Below, piece after piece: positions 1 to 8,527 of a DNA stretch of 38,562 nucleotides (its first letter is position 1; each line of letters starts with the position of its first letter). The notes beneath the pieces were generated by a model that saw only the letters and a list, made by a program, of their open reading frames with translations, did not search any database and was not told where the DNA came from. Both the position numbers and the translations under genes were made by a program. Location: positions 1-38,562 of the forward strand of contig SKJJ01000165.1 in assembly GCA_007115975.1 (NCBI GenBank), given 5' to 3'. The stretch comes from Chitinispirillum sp. GTDB lineage: Bacteria > Fibrobacterota > Chitinivibrionia > Chitinivibrionales > Chitinispirillaceae.

Positions 1-120
1 TACCGGAGGCTGTTGCTGTACCGGAGGCTGCTGCTGTACCGGAGGCTGCTGCTGTACCGGAGGCTGCTGCTGTACCGGAGGCTGCTGCTGTACCGGAGGC
101 TGCTGCTGTACCGGAGGCTG
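1..120 (-). repeat. 18-bp tandem repeat encoding QQQPPV
   Basis: Six 18-base units (taccggaggctgctgctg, one with a single change in the first copy) are followed by a 12-base partial unit. The array starts at or before the window edge. It lies in frame within the mglA tail and encodes the hexapeptide QQQPPV on the minus strand. Near-perfect nucleotide identity between units suggests recent expansion by slippage, so copy number is likely to vary between strains. Confidence 0.95.
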
Positions 121-738
121 AGGTGTTGACCTGCTGCTGCGCGAGGATCGTGAATACTTTTTATTAAGAGCGTCGATAACGCATTTACCGATCTGTTTCA
201 AGGTGTCAAAAACACCTTCTCCCTTACTGGCGACAGCCTCACCCCAAGGCAGGTTGTATTTATTGAACTGTTCCTGTAACTGTTCTATAGACATTGCATT
301 TGGGAGGTCTCTTTTGTTGTACTGAATAATAATCGGGATATCTTCTCTTTTAATTCCATACTCTTTGAGGTTGTCTTCGAGGTTTTGAAAACTCTCGAAA
401 TTTTCCTGAAGCTTATCTATCCCACTGTCAGCTACAAAAACGACCCCATCGACACCTCGCAACACCAGTTTTCTGGTTGCATTGTAATAGACCTGTCCGG
501 GGACAGTGTAGAGTTGAAATTTCGTAGAGAAACTTTTTATTTTTCCCAAATCCAGAGGCAGGAAATCAAAAAAGAGGGTTCTGTCAGCCTCAGTAGCCAG
601 TGACACCAACTCACTTTTATGTTCTTTTGGAACTTTTTTATGGACAATCTGAAGGTTGGTTGTCTTACCGCTTAAACCAGGACCATAGTAAACAACTTTT
701 ACACTAATTTCCCGGGCTGCATAGTTTATTGAGGCCAT
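1..738 (-). CDS. mglA: MglA-like polarity GTPase with Gln/Pro repeat tail (3' end outside window)
   Basis: Small Ras-like GTPase of the MglA family, which sets cell polarity and drives gliding or twisting motility or pole-localised machinery in the cytoplasm. The 246 codons seen are open to the window edge, so the C-terminus is missing. Visible motifs: P-loop GPGLSGKTT at residues 19-27; TVPGQ, the MglA version of switch II; NKRDLP for guanine specificity; and ASKGEG near residue 175. The start ATG at 738 has an AAAGGTGA ribosome site just upstream. A usual MglA ends near residue 195; this one continues through a Ser/Arg-rich linker into QQQPPV hexapeptide repeats from about residue 207. It lies 157 bases downstream of a DUF4388 gene on the same strand but has its own predicted promoter. 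Family call is firm; the tail's role is unknown. Confidence 0.93.
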   Translation of the reverse strand, partial: MASINYAAREISVKVVYYGPGLSGKTTNLQIVHKKVPKEHKSELVSLATEADRTLFFDFLPLDLGKIKSFSTKFQLYTVPGQVYYNATRKLVLRGVDGVVFVADSGIDKLQENFESFQNLEDNLKEYGIKREDIPIIIQYNKRDLPNAMSIEQLQEQFNKYNLPWGEAVASKGEGVFDTLKQIGKCVIDALNKKYSRSSRSSRSTPQPPVQQQPPVQQQPPVQQQPPVQQQPPVQQQPPVQQQPPV

Positions 739-804
739 GAATCACCTTTAGTTAATCATAATCATTAGACGTAAAAAAAACTATTACAGGAGATGAGATC
801 CCTT

Positions 805-839
805 CACTTTGCAAATCTTTTAACTGATTCCGCAAAGTG
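805..839. promoter_or_regulatory. Inverted repeat in the mglA leader
   Basis: A perfect 8-base inverted repeat (cactttgc ... gcaaagtg) with a 19-base loop that can add an inner AATC/GATT pairing. It lies between the predicted mglA promoter and its start codon. No T-run follows on either strand, so a simple terminator is unlikely. It could be an operator or a leader RNA hairpin. Confidence 0.45.
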
Positions 840-853
840 CCCTATATATAATT

Positions 854-882
854 AATATACTATTGCTGTTTGTGGTTATCAA
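854..882 (-). promoter_or_regulatory. Predicted sigma70-type promoter for mglA
   Basis: On the minus strand TTGATA (877-882) and TATATT (854-859) are separated by exactly 17 bases. The distance to the mglA ATG gives a leader of roughly 105-110 bases that contains the inverted repeat at 805-839. Prediction from sequence only. Confidence 0.55.
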
Positions 883-895
883 TATAGAAGAGAAA

Positions 896-1927
896 TCATT
901 CAATGTTTTTACAATTTCTTGATTTAACAAGGTAATCAGTAGAATCGGTCAGTCCGAAAAGAACACGGTGATGCAGCTGAGCAGAAGAGAGGTTGTATCG
1001 GTACTGGCTGCATTCCAGTTCGAGGAGATTGTTTTCTGCTGACTCATAATACCGTGCAAAGGGAACAAAGTGCAGGAGGTAGCCGCTGGTTACTATAACC
1101 GCAGCGATACACAGTGCAGTTGTCATGGAGGTTGCGATTTGCAAAAGAAGGCTTAATTTACTCTGTTTGTTATCTTTTGTGAGTGCTGCTTGTATTGAGC
1201 GGCTAATGGTGGAAGATAGCGGTGCAATTTTTTTGTCTTCAAGTAAGAAGTTAATCGACTCGTACACTTTGTATTTACATAGGCAGCATGATTCCAGTAG
1301 TACATTTACATTTTTGGTTCCGTCGATGCAGCTGAATACGTATTCATCCTGATTGTCGTAGATATCACCCTGAAAGGACTCGTTTGTCTTTGCTTTTCTG
1401 GTATGGACGTAGACGGTTTCATTGTCGATAGCGCTTAGCATTCCGTTCCATTCATCCACTCTTCTCATCGCTTCCATGAGGATGGTTTCTGCAGAAATAG
1501 CGACATCGCCGGTTATGAGTGGATCAATGGTGCGCATACTGCTGAAACGATAAGAGCCGCTTTTCCACTGAAAAAAGCTGCAGGTGATATCTTCTATACA
1601 AGTTTCATTGAAAACCGCAAGTTCCTCTTTTGTGAAAAGATGCCGTTCAAGGAGATCGTTGCAGAGGGATTTCAAATTCTTATGCGAGTTGAATAGTGTG
1701 TGCAGTTGGCTGGGAGCTTTTTTCTTAATGTCAACGAGGTAGCTGAACAGTTTTGTTTCGAGATTCTCTCCACAGTCTTCTGCTCCTGCGATCATACCGT
1801 CACTGAAAAATATGGCGCTTTCCACCTTACCACGCGATAAGATAAGCTTGCCTGAAGTTTTTTGCTGGGCAAGCAGATGAAAAACATCTGCCAGTATATT
1901 TTCACGTAACGAACCGCTGAGAACCAT
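896..1927 (-). CDS. DUF4388 domain protein with C-terminal membrane anchor
   Basis: 343 residues. The N-terminus (GSLRENILADVFHLLAQQ) and the following stretch, ending near residue 140, match the DUF4388 (PatA N-terminal-like) domain found in bacterial signalling proteins. Residues of about 195-240 look like the helical tail module often found in DUF4388 proteins. A hydrophobic segment at about 262-288 followed by a short cysteine-containing tail suggests an inner-membrane anchor. ATG at 1927 has an AAAGGAG ribosome site. It starts 35 bases after the TPR membrane gene on the same strand, so the two are probably one operon, with mglA next. DUF4388 proteins often sit near MglA-type GTPases, so a role in polarity signalling is plausible but inferred. 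Confidence 0.8.
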   Translation of the reverse strand: MVLSGSLRENILADVFHLLAQQKTSGKLILSRGKVESAIFFSDGMIAGAEDCGENLETKLFSYLVDIKKKAPSQLHTLFNSHKNLKSLCNDLLERHLFTKEELAVFNETCIEDITCSFFQWKSGSYRFSSMRTIDPLITGDVAISAETILMEAMRRVDEWNGMLSAIDNETVYVHTRKAKTNESFQGDIYDNQDEYVFSCIDGTKNVNVLLESCCLCKYKVYESINFLLEDKKIAPLSSTISRSIQAALTKDNKQSKLSLLLQIATSMTTALCIAAVIVTSGYLLHFVPFARYYESAENNLLELECSQYRYNLSSAQLHHRVLFGLTDSTDYLVKSRNCKNIE

Positions 1928-1962
1928 AAACCACCGGCTCCTTTATAAGGTTTATTCCCGGA

Positions 1963-4062
1963 TCACTCTTTTTCTTTGATAAAAAGTACCGGTGCGATTT
2001 TTTGTGCATACCTGAAAATGAAAAAACAGTACACAAGAAGTAATGCTGCTGCAAAAAAAGTTGTAATGTCGAAAAAGATGTATGGGCCATGTTTTAAAAG
2101 TGAAATAAGATGGATCATAGCAGCAAGCAGCATACTGGATAAAAATACCTTCAGGGATGGGAGAAAACGGTAATCAGACTGGATAAAGCACTCAATTCCC
2201 GGCACAAGCATGGCACCGAGATATCTGGTTAATAATTTTCTCCTCTTATATTTCAAGACAATGTTCTGTTTAACATGGTCAAATGATGCCCCGCTTCGGG
2301 TGCTGCTGGTCGCTTTGTGGCAGCCGGGGCATGTTACCCCTATGCGACATCTTTTGCATGTTATACTACCACACAGTTTGCACTCAAATACCTCCTTAAC
2401 CCTGCTTTTCTTCCAGAGGTGGGAGTCAAGAGTTAACAGCACTACAGCTGCAAGCAAGGAGAGTATAAGGGTCAGCAGGGAGTGCTTTACAAATGATGGG
2501 TTTTCTGCGAAAGCTCTTTTTATCCCATGTTTGCTGAAAAGTTGAGTCCAGAAATAGCCGGGAGTTATTTCCGGAGACATTATCTTACGTTCTATGGGCC
2601 ACCGTTCGGAAAAATATCGGTCATTGATATTCATGAAGGTGTTGAGCCTTGGCCTGTCCTTCTGCTCAATACTGTTAATGATGTTGGTGCCTTCAACGGT
2701 TTCAGTTCTTTCTATGAAGGTCTGTCCCAGATTGAATCGAACCTGTAAGTTATCGGGCCATATGGAGTTAAGTCTACCATACATGGTTAAGGCATTATCA
2801 AAACGGTTGCTCAAAAATTCAAAATTTCCCGCAGTAAGTATTGTGATCGGATCATCGGGGTTGTTGCGTCTGACATATGAGATGTCTGACACTGCTCGTT
2901 GATAGTCTCCTCGTTTAGTGTAAGAAATTGCCGATGAGAGAGTCGCAAGGTGATCTCCCGGGTTGGCATTGCGGTTTCGCAGGGCATGGTTGTGGAGTTG
3001 CGAAGAGAACCCCTCACTTGTCACTCTGGTAAAAATGGCCGGACTGCTTTCAGGGTGTGAACTATATAAAAATGAGAACTTTACCCACGTGTCAATGGGG
3101 TGTATGGCCAAAAAAAAGAGTGCGGTGTAGAGTAACTGTCGCTGATTTTTTTTCAGAAATCTGAATAAAAGGGAGGAAAGCACCCATAAAAACGGTATAA
3201 AGCCAAGGGAGAGAAATGAGAGTATAAGTAACAGGCTGCAAGTTGTTCTGAGTTTGAAGGATATGTTGGGGAATAGCTTTTCATTAATAACGTGCAGTGC
3301 TGAAGGTAAATGTTGAATTGATAAACTAAAAAAGAGGCAGAGTATAAAGATGGTTATTGCGGTGTATAGCCAGGTATATAATGAGAAGAGTAGAGAGTGC
3401 TGCGCGTTCCATGATTGTCTCACTACCGATATGGCATCTCCTAGGTGTGAAAATGATTGACCAATGTCTCTTGGGAAGTGAATAATAGCGCTTCTGATAT
3501 GTGGGACAGTTGTGGAAGCGTTAAAGGATGCAGCCCATGAATAGCAAAAAAGAGCCATCTCCTTTTCACCGTGCTTCTCAAAAACATGCCCCTTAAGGAT
3601 GAGCTGTTGGGCTATAAGGGGAACGGATGTGGCATTTGATGAGACCATCAGTTTCTCAAGCCTGCTGAGAGCTTCCTGTGCCCATATTCTCTGGTTGTTG
3701 CGCAGAAACTCCACACTCAGTAGCAACAATGTTCCAGGAGTTGTGGCTGAAGCATCTACTGCTCTTGAGAAGTGCGTTTGGCTTTGTTCTGCGGTGACCA
3801 TCCCTCGGGTGAATGCAGACCATGAATCATTGAGGACAGCATTGGAAAGACTCTGAAGAACCGTTCGTTTGGTGGTATCATTCCACTGTGCTATTGAGAA
3901 CAGCTCATGCTCTTGGAGGGCAACAGAGCGTAAAAAATCGTTTCTTATATGTAGTCCTCTGCTGATCTCTGCAGACCAGAAGGGGGCAGGCGCAGACAAC
4001 GATTGACTTGTAATTGCTGTTAAAAAGAGTGCTGCTGAAATTAACAGACGATATTTGAGCAT
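1963..4062 (-). CDS. TPR-containing multi-pass membrane protein with zinc-ribbon-like motif
   Basis: 699 residues. A signal peptide (about 1-23, ending LSAPA) is followed by a helical periplasmic part, two or more central membrane segments (about 225-330), then TPR-like helices (about 365-470, e.g. YTKRGDYQRAVSDISYVRRNNP). After another membrane segment near 545 comes a cysteine cluster, CKLCGSITCKRCRIGVTCPGC, which looks like a zinc ribbon, and two C-terminal membrane segments. ATG at 4062 has only a weak AGGA ribosome site 11 bases upstream. Function unknown; the mix of TPR and metal-binding knuckles suggests a scaffold for protein-protein contact. Being in a probable operon with the DUF4388 gene and next to mglA hints at envelope polarity or motility. 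No enzymatic motif seen. Confidence 0.7.
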   Translation of the reverse strand: MLKYRLLISAALFLTAITSQSLSAPAPFWSAEISRGLHIRNDFLRSVALQEHELFSIAQWNDTTKRTVLQSLSNAVLNDSWSAFTRGMVTAEQSQTHFSRAVDASATTPGTLLLLSVEFLRNNQRIWAQEALSRLEKLMVSSNATSVPLIAQQLILKGHVFEKHGEKEMALFCYSWAASFNASTTVPHIRSAIIHFPRDIGQSFSHLGDAISVVRQSWNAQHSLLFSLYTWLYTAITIFILCLFFSLSIQHLPSALHVINEKLFPNISFKLRTTCSLLLILSFLSLGFIPFLWVLSSLLFRFLKKNQRQLLYTALFFLAIHPIDTWVKFSFLYSSHPESSPAIFTRVTSEGFSSQLHNHALRNRNANPGDHLATLSSAISYTKRGDYQRAVSDISYVRRNNPDDPITILTAGNFEFLSNRFDNALTMYGRLNSIWPDNLQVRFNLGQTFIERTETVEGTNIINSIEQKDRPRLNTFMNINDRYFSERWPIERKIMSPEITPGYFWTQLFSKHGIKRAFAENPSFVKHSLLTLILSLLAAVVLLTLDSHLWKKSRVKEVFECKLCGSITCKRCRIGVTCPGCHKATSSTRSGASFDHVKQNIVLKYKRRKLLTRYLGAMLVPGIECFIQSDYRFLPSLKVFLSSMLLAAMIHLISLLKHGPYIFFDITTFFAAALLLVYCFFIFRYAQKIAPVLFIKEKE

Positions 4063-4172
4063 CGGTCAGTGCATCCTGTGAGGAAATGTTGTGAAATAGC
4101 TCAGTTCTAAAGAAATTTAGTATTTGGTTGATTCAAGGTGGGATTTTTACACGCAATTAAATGGCACTAAAT

Positions 4173-4204
4173 ACAAAAGGGCACATCATGGTAGAGATAT
4201 GCCC
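4173..4204 (-). terminator. Rho-independent terminator of rpsT
   Basis: On the minus strand GGGCATATC pairs with GATGTGCCC (9 pairs including one G-U) around an 8-base loop and is followed at once by TTTTGTATTT. It lies 18 bases after the rpsT stop codon. Confidence 0.75.
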
Positions 4205-4222
4205 CTATACCGTATTGACGCT

Positions 4223-4480
4223 CTATTTATCGATTTTGTTAACCAGTTTTGCCAGTCTGGATTTCTGATTAGCTGCCTTGTTTTTGTGTATTGTACCAAA
4301 TTTTACATTCTTATCCAGTACAGATATGGCCTCTTTCAGTGCGTTGTCGGCACTCTCTTTATCGGTGGCCTCAGTTACCTTGCGCACTGTGGATCTGATC
4401 CGGGAACGGTTAGCCCGATTGACGAGATTTGCCTTTTTACTGGTACGAACACGTTTTTCAACAGACTTATGTCGCTGCAT
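4223..4480 (-). CDS. rpsT: 30S ribosomal protein S20
   Basis: 85 residues, very basic, usual S20 length. The N-terminus (HKSVEKRVRTSKKANLVNR) and the ending (IHKNKAANQKSRLAKLVNKI) are typical of S20, which binds 16S rRNA early in small-subunit assembly. ATG at 4480 has an AAGGAG ribosome site eight bases upstream. The gene is monocistronic, with its own predicted promoter and terminator, and is divergent from gltX. Confidence 0.97.
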   Translation of the reverse strand: MQRHKSVEKRVRTSKKANLVNRANRSRIRSTVRKVTEATDKESADNALKEAISVLDKNVKFGTIHKNKAANQKSRLAKLVNKIDK

Positions 4481-4525
4481 GAAAAGCTCCTTATAATAGA
4501 TAGTTTAATTCTAATTAAGAGCTTA

Positions 4526-4554
4526 AAAATAGTTCATACTCTAAATGGAGTCAA
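4526..4554 (-). promoter_or_regulatory. Predicted promoter of rpsT
   Basis: Minus-strand TTGACT (4549-4554), a 17-base spacer and TATTTT (4526-4531), about 45 bases upstream of the rpsT start codon. The spacing and -35 box are close to the sigma70 consensus. Confidence 0.6.
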
Positions 4555-4720
4555 TTTGTATTCTGAAAATTGTGAAATTATAACAGTCAGAGAATTTCTC
4601 GGGGGTTTTTTCGTTGAGTTGAGCAGTATTATACATTTTAGGCCAATTTATTTAGTTTCACAACTTATATTTAATGATCATAAGCATTGTTTTTTTTGGT
4701 AAATGAAAGGGTTTGGATAG

Positions 4721-6184
4721 ATGTCAAAAACTGTACGGGTCCGTTTCGCACCCTCACCAACGGGGTATCTTCATGTCGGTGGTGCAAGAAGTGCCCTTTT
4801 TAATTATCTTTTTGCCCGGCGTAATGGTGGGGAGTTTATTCTCAGAATAGAAGATACTGACCGAAGTCGTTTTGTTGAGGGGGCACTGGAGGAGATCTAT
4901 CAGAGTCTCTCCTGGCTTGGCCTGGACTGGGACGAGGGGCCGCAAAAAAACGAAAAGTATGGGCCATATGTCCAGTCGCAAAGAGTGGATATCTATACCG
5001 CTTATGCGGATAAATTACTGCAAAGTGAAAATGCTTACCGCTGTTTTTGTACACCCCAAAGAATAGCCCAACTGAGAGTTGAGCAGGAAAAAACCGGGCA
5101 AAAAACTGGTTACGATCGTCACTGCCGTAATCTAAATTCTGAGCAGATTCAACAGAATCTCTCCGACAATCTGCCATTTGTTATCAGATTCAAGATCCCC
5201 GCGCAACGGGAAATTACTTTTAATGACATGATCCGGGGTGCTATTACCTATAACAGTGAAGTTCTCGATGACTTTGTGCTGATAAAATCGGATGGCTTTC
5301 CAACATATCATATGGCAAATGTTGTTGATGATAATTTGATGGAGATTTCCCATGTACTTCGCGGGGATGAGTGGATAGCTTCGACCCCGCGACATCTCCT
5401 CATTTATGAGGCTTTGGGATGGGATCTGCCACAATTCGCTCATCTGCCCATTATCCTTTCCCCTTCCGGTGGGAAACTGTCAAAAAGGAAGGGGGCTGCA
5501 TCTGTCATGGATTACAAACGAGCAGGGTATCTTCCTGAAGCACTTGGGAACTTCCTGGCGCTGCTTGGATGGGCCCCGGGGGATGACCGGGAGAAGATGT
5601 CGTTTGATGAGCTGATTCAGGCTTTCTCTATCGAGCAGGTTTCGGCCAAGTCTTCCGTTTTTGATGAAAACAAACTGGAGTGGATGAACGGCTTGTATCT
5701 TGCCGAGCGTGATGGCTCATCTCTAATCGATCAAGTTGAAGATGGGTGGAAACAGCGAAACTGGATTGATCAAAATCATCTCCCCGACAGAAATTACCTG
5801 TTGCGAGTAATCGATCTGATGAAGGTGCGCTCAAAGAAGATTACCGATCTTGTGGATAACTCCCACTATTTCTTCAACGATCCCGTAGAGTATGAGAAAA
5901 AAGCAGCCGAAAAGCATTTCAAACCTCAAAGTTTGCCTATCCTGAATGAAATGATCGGCCAGCTCAATCTGTCAGAGGATTTTTCCACAGCATCAATAGA
6001 GCGTGTTTTTAAAAATGTGGCTCAGGAAAAGGACCTCTCTTTGGGTAAATTGGTTCATCCTGTGCGTCTTGCCGTAAGCGGCGTAAGCTTTGGGCCAGGA
6101 CTATTTGAATTACTTGAGATTCTGGGCAGGGAAACGGTGATAAGGAGATTGAAAAAGGCCTGTTCTATCATCCCCGGCAACTGA
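4721..6184 (+). CDS. gltX: Glutamyl-tRNA synthetase
   Basis: Class I synthetase that charges tRNA-Glu with glutamate in the cytoplasm. 487 residues, normal GluRS length. The HIGH-type motif is PSPTGYLHVGG (about 11-21) and the KMSKS-type motif is KLSKRKG (about 250-256). The helical anticodon-binding half follows, ending in the usual SLGKLVHPVRLAVSG region. ATG at 4721 is preceded by AAAGGG at a suitable distance. It is followed by glnS after 316 non-coding bases. Because GlnRS is also encoded, this GluRS may be discriminating (charging only tRNA-Glu), but that cannot be told from motifs alone. Confidence 0.97.
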   Translation: MSKTVRVRFAPSPTGYLHVGGARSALFNYLFARRNGGEFILRIEDTDRSRFVEGALEEIYQSLSWLGLDWDEGPQKNEKYGPYVQSQRVDIYTAYADKLLQSENAYRCFCTPQRIAQLRVEQEKTGQKTGYDRHCRNLNSEQIQQNLSDNLPFVIRFKIPAQREITFNDMIRGAITYNSEVLDDFVLIKSDGFPTYHMANVVDDNLMEISHVLRGDEWIASTPRHLLIYEALGWDLPQFAHLPIILSPSGGKLSKRKGAASVMDYKRAGYLPEALGNFLALLGWAPGDDREKMSFDELIQAFSIEQVSAKSSVFDENKLEWMNGLYLAERDGSSLIDQVEDGWKQRNWIDQNHLPDRNYLLRVIDLMKVRSKKITDLVDNSHYFFNDPVEYEKKAAEKHFKPQSLPILNEMIGQLNLSEDFSTASIERVFKNVAQEKDLSLGKLVHPVRLAVSGVSFGPGLFELLEILGRETVIRRLKKACSIIPGN

Positions 6185-6500
6185 AGTACAGGGAGCTGAA
6201 AAATTCTCTCAACGGAGGGGGTTGGGCATAGTTTTGAGTCAAGGGGCGATATCTGTCGGTGCAATTAAAACTGTCGTACGCTCCGCTCACCCTGCCTGCC
6301 CATAGCAGCCTCCCCAAGGGAGTGAAGGTCCACCGGAGTCGAACGGTTACAGCACTACACACAGACTGGAACCCTTCGACCAGGAACTCAGGGCGAATGA
6401 AACATGAAAAAAAACCTAACGTAGCACCTAGCTGATTTAGGGGGCTCCCTTCGGGGGGCTGGCAGCAAAGAAAACCGACAACTAAAAAGAGTGGAGAATC
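6185..6500. other. gltX-glnS intergenic region with REP-like palindromic sequences
   Basis: No gene is visible. Segments such as ggagtcgaacgg and cccttcgaccaggaactcagg resemble, in a degenerate form, the widespread family of short elements reading CCCTTCGAC..GCTCAGGG in many bacterial genomes (comparison from memory). A 7-pair hairpin with a UUCG loop (ggctcccttcggggggct) lies at about 6443-6460, close to the glnS start, without a following T-run. No T-box or known riboswitch was recognised. Confidence 0.4.
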
Positions 6501-8237
6501 ATGAACGAGCATATTTCCGCAAATGGAAGTCAGAAGGCTGGCATGGAGAGTGGTGGTGACAAGCTGGAGAGGTCAAATTTTTTAAGCGATATCATCCGTG
6601 ACGATCTGAAAAGTGGAAAAATCGAGACGTTGGTAACACGTTTTCCACCAGAACCTAACGGTTACCTCCATATCGGGCATGCAAAAGCCATCTGCATAAA
6701 CTTCGGACTGGCACAGAAGTTTTCCGGCGAGTGTCATCTTCGTTTCGATGACACTAATCCTATGAAAGAAGAACAGCAGTACATAGATGCCATAAAAAAA
6801 GATGTCGCCTGGCTTGGCTTTGACTGGAAAGAGCACCTTTACTATGCATCAGACTACTTTGACAAGATGTACGAGCTTGCTTTGAAAATGATCAGTGATG
6901 GCAAAGCATATGTTGATGATCTGGAGTTCGAAAAGATACGGGAGTACCGGGGTACCCTGACACAGCCGGGAAAAGAGAGCCCTTATAGAAACAGGTCGGT
7001 GGAGGAGAACCGTGCGCTTTTTGAAAAAATGAAAAACGGTGAATTTCAAGAGGGTGACTGTGTGTTGCGGGCAAAAATCGACATGGCCCACCCCAATATG
7101 AATATGCGTGACCCTGTGATGTATAGGATCATTAAAAGTATGCAGCACCCCCGTACTGGTAACAGCTGGAAGATCTATCCGATGTATGACTGGGCTCACG
7201 GTTTGGAAGACTCAATAGAAGGGGTGACACACTCGCTGTGCTCCCTTGAGTTCGAAGATCACCGGCCGCTGTATGACTGGTATCTCAATCAGCTTGATGT
7301 TCATCACCCCCGGCAGATTGAGTTTGCAAGGCTTAATCTCACCTATACGGTCATGAGTAAAAGAAAACTGTTGAAACTTGTCCAGCAGAGATACGTTTGG
7401 GGGTGGGATGATCCCAGAATGCCCACTATTTCAGGTCTTCGCAGAAGGGGATACACTCCTGAGTCGCTGCGGGCATTTGCTGAGCGTATCGGGGTTGCAA
7501 AAAGAGACAGTACTGTTGATCTTGCTCTTCTTGAACACTGTCTCAGAGAGGACCTGAACAAACGTGCCCTGAGGGTTATGGTTGTACTCAATCCGCTCAA
7601 AGTGGTAATTGAAAACTATCCGGACAATGTGACTGAAGAGATGGAGGCCATAAATAACCCCGAAGATCCAACAATGGGAGTTAGAAAGGTACCGTTCTCA
7701 AAGGTGATCTATATTGAAAAAAAAGATTTTTTGGAGGTGCCTCCAAAAAAATTCTTCAGACTGGCTCCTGGTAAAGAGGTTCGCCTGCGCTATGCCTACT
7801 TTATTACGTGTAATGAAGTAGTGAAAAATCAAGACGGTGAAATTGTTGAGCTTCGCTGCAGTTATGACCCGACAACAAAGGGAGGGACCTCCCCTGATGG
7901 TCGATCTCCCAAGGGGACTATCCACTGGGTTTCGGCGGCTCATGCAATTGGTGCAGAAGTCAGGCTTTTTGACAATCTTTTTTCCGCAGAGAACCCCTCA
8001 GATAAATCGGATGGTGACTTTTTGAAGAATTTAAACCCCAATTCCCTGCAGATTGTTGATAACTGTAAGTGTGAGCCAGGCTTAGGGAGTGCCAGACCCG
8101 GGGATTATCTGCAGTTTGAACGTATCGCCTATTTCACTGTTGATACAGAATCATCTGCTGGAAAATTGGTTTTTAACAGAACGGTTACACTCAAGGATAG
8201 CTGGGCCAGAATGCAGAAAAAATTGAATTCCGTTTGA
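6501..8237 (+). CDS. glnS: Glutaminyl-tRNA synthetase
   Basis: Charges tRNA-Gln directly with glutamine. 578 residues, close to the bacterial GlnRS length. HIGH motif at [15 protein letters not shown] (about residues 48-62), the GlnRS-specific LRFDDTNP block, and KMSKS-type VMSKRK near residue 283. The C-terminal two-barrel anticodon-binding part includes [10 protein letters not shown] and [11 protein letters not shown]. The N-terminus starts with about 25 residues of variable sequence before the conserved [12 protein letters not shown]. Start ATG at 6501 has GGAG just upstream. GlnRS entered bacteria from eukaryotes, so only some lineages carry it; others use GatCAB. It stands next to its paralogue gltX. 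Confidence 0.97.
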   Translation: MNEHISANGSQKAGMESGGDKLERSNFLSDIIRDDLKSGKIETLVTRFPPEPNGYLHIGHAKAICINFGLAQKFSGECHLRFDDTNPMKEEQQYIDAIKKDVAWLGFDWKEHLYYASDYFDKMYELALKMISDGKAYVDDLEFEKIREYRGTLTQPGKESPYRNRSVEENRALFEKMKNGEFQEGDCVLRAKIDMAHPNMNMRDPVMYRIIKSMQHPRTGNSWKIYPMYDWAHGLEDSIEGVTHSLCSLEFEDHRPLYDWYLNQLDVHHPRQIEFARLNLTYTVMSKRKLLKLVQQRYVWGWDDPRMPTISGLRRRGYTPESLRAFAERIGVAKRDSTVDLALLEHCLREDLNKRALRVMVVLNPLKVVIENYPDNVTEEMEAINNPEDPTMGVRKVPFSKVIYIEKKDFLEVPPKKFFRLAPGKEVRLRYAYFITCNEVVKNQDGEIVELRCSYDPTTKGGTSPDGRSPKGTIHWVSAAHAIGAEVRLFDNLFSAENPSDKSDGDFLKNLNPNSLQIVDNCKCEPGLGSARPGDYLQFERIAYFTVDTESSAGKLVFNRTVTLKDSWARMQKKLNSV

Positions 8238-8253
8238 TTTGGTAGAAAAAGGA

Positions 8254-8282
8254 TTGACTGATCTGGTGGCTGGAAGTAATTT
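8254..8282 (+). promoter_or_regulatory. Predicted promoter of the tRNA-Ala gene
   Basis: TTGACT (8254-8259), a 17-base spacer and TAATTT (8277-8282). The expected transcription start is about 10 bases before the mature tRNA, as is usual for tRNA genes. Confidence 0.6.
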
Positions 8283-8298
8283 TTTATACTAAAAAAAC

Positions 8299-8371
8299 GG
8301 GGCTGTAGCTCAGCTGGGAGAGCATCAGGCTGGCAGTCTGAGGGTCAGGGGTTCGATCCCCCTCAGCTCCA
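8299..8371 (+). tRNA. tRNA-Ala (anticodon GGC)
   Basis: A full cloverleaf can be folded: 7-pair acceptor stem GGGGCTG/CAGCTCC, D arm GCTC...GAGC, anticodon stem TCAGG/TCTGA with loop CTGGCAG (anticodon GGC at 8332-8334), a 5-base variable loop, and T arm AGGGG/CCCCT with loop TTCGATC. The acceptor stem has the G3-U70 wobble pair that is the main identity element for alanyl-tRNA synthetase, and the discriminator base is A. CCA is not encoded. A run of seven T residues follows immediately and may help termination. Confidence 0.97.
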
Positions 8372-8465
8372 TTTTTTTCCTTCCGATACTACTGCACTGT
8401 TCATCACAATCTTCAAGTCTGATATTCAAAAAAATAGTTGATCATTTGATAACCTGGTAAATTGT

Positions 8466-8493
8466 TTGAAAATGTCTGGAAAAGATGTACAAT
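8466..8493 (+). promoter_or_regulatory. Predicted promoter of the FecR/SUMF1 gene
   Basis: TTGAAA (8466-8471), 16-base spacer, TACAAT (8488-8493). Transcription would start near 8500, which leaves the upstream ATG at 8501 without a ribosome site and favours the ATG at 8528. Confidence 0.5.
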
Positions 8494-8527
8494 TAATTAG
8501 ATGCATAATTTCAGAAAGGTGTACAAA

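Noticed and set aside
1-120. CRISPR-like array
   Set aside because: The 18-base units are directly tandem with no spacers and lie in frame within a coding gene.
4124-4702. 192-codon plus-strand frame
   Set aside because: It is the opposite strand of rpsT plus its promoter and terminator; no ribosome site or family likeness.
6430-6465. UUCG-loop hairpin as a gltX terminator
   Set aside because: It is about 250 bases beyond gltX, close to glnS, and no T-run follows.
6185-6500. T-box or glutamine-responsive riboswitch before glnS
   Set aside because: No T-box sequence or specifier-stem layout and no terminator; only short palindromes are seen.
8501-8527. Upstream ATG as start of the FecR/SUMF1 gene
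   Set aside because: No ribosome site, at the predicted transcription start, and it would spoil the signal peptide.
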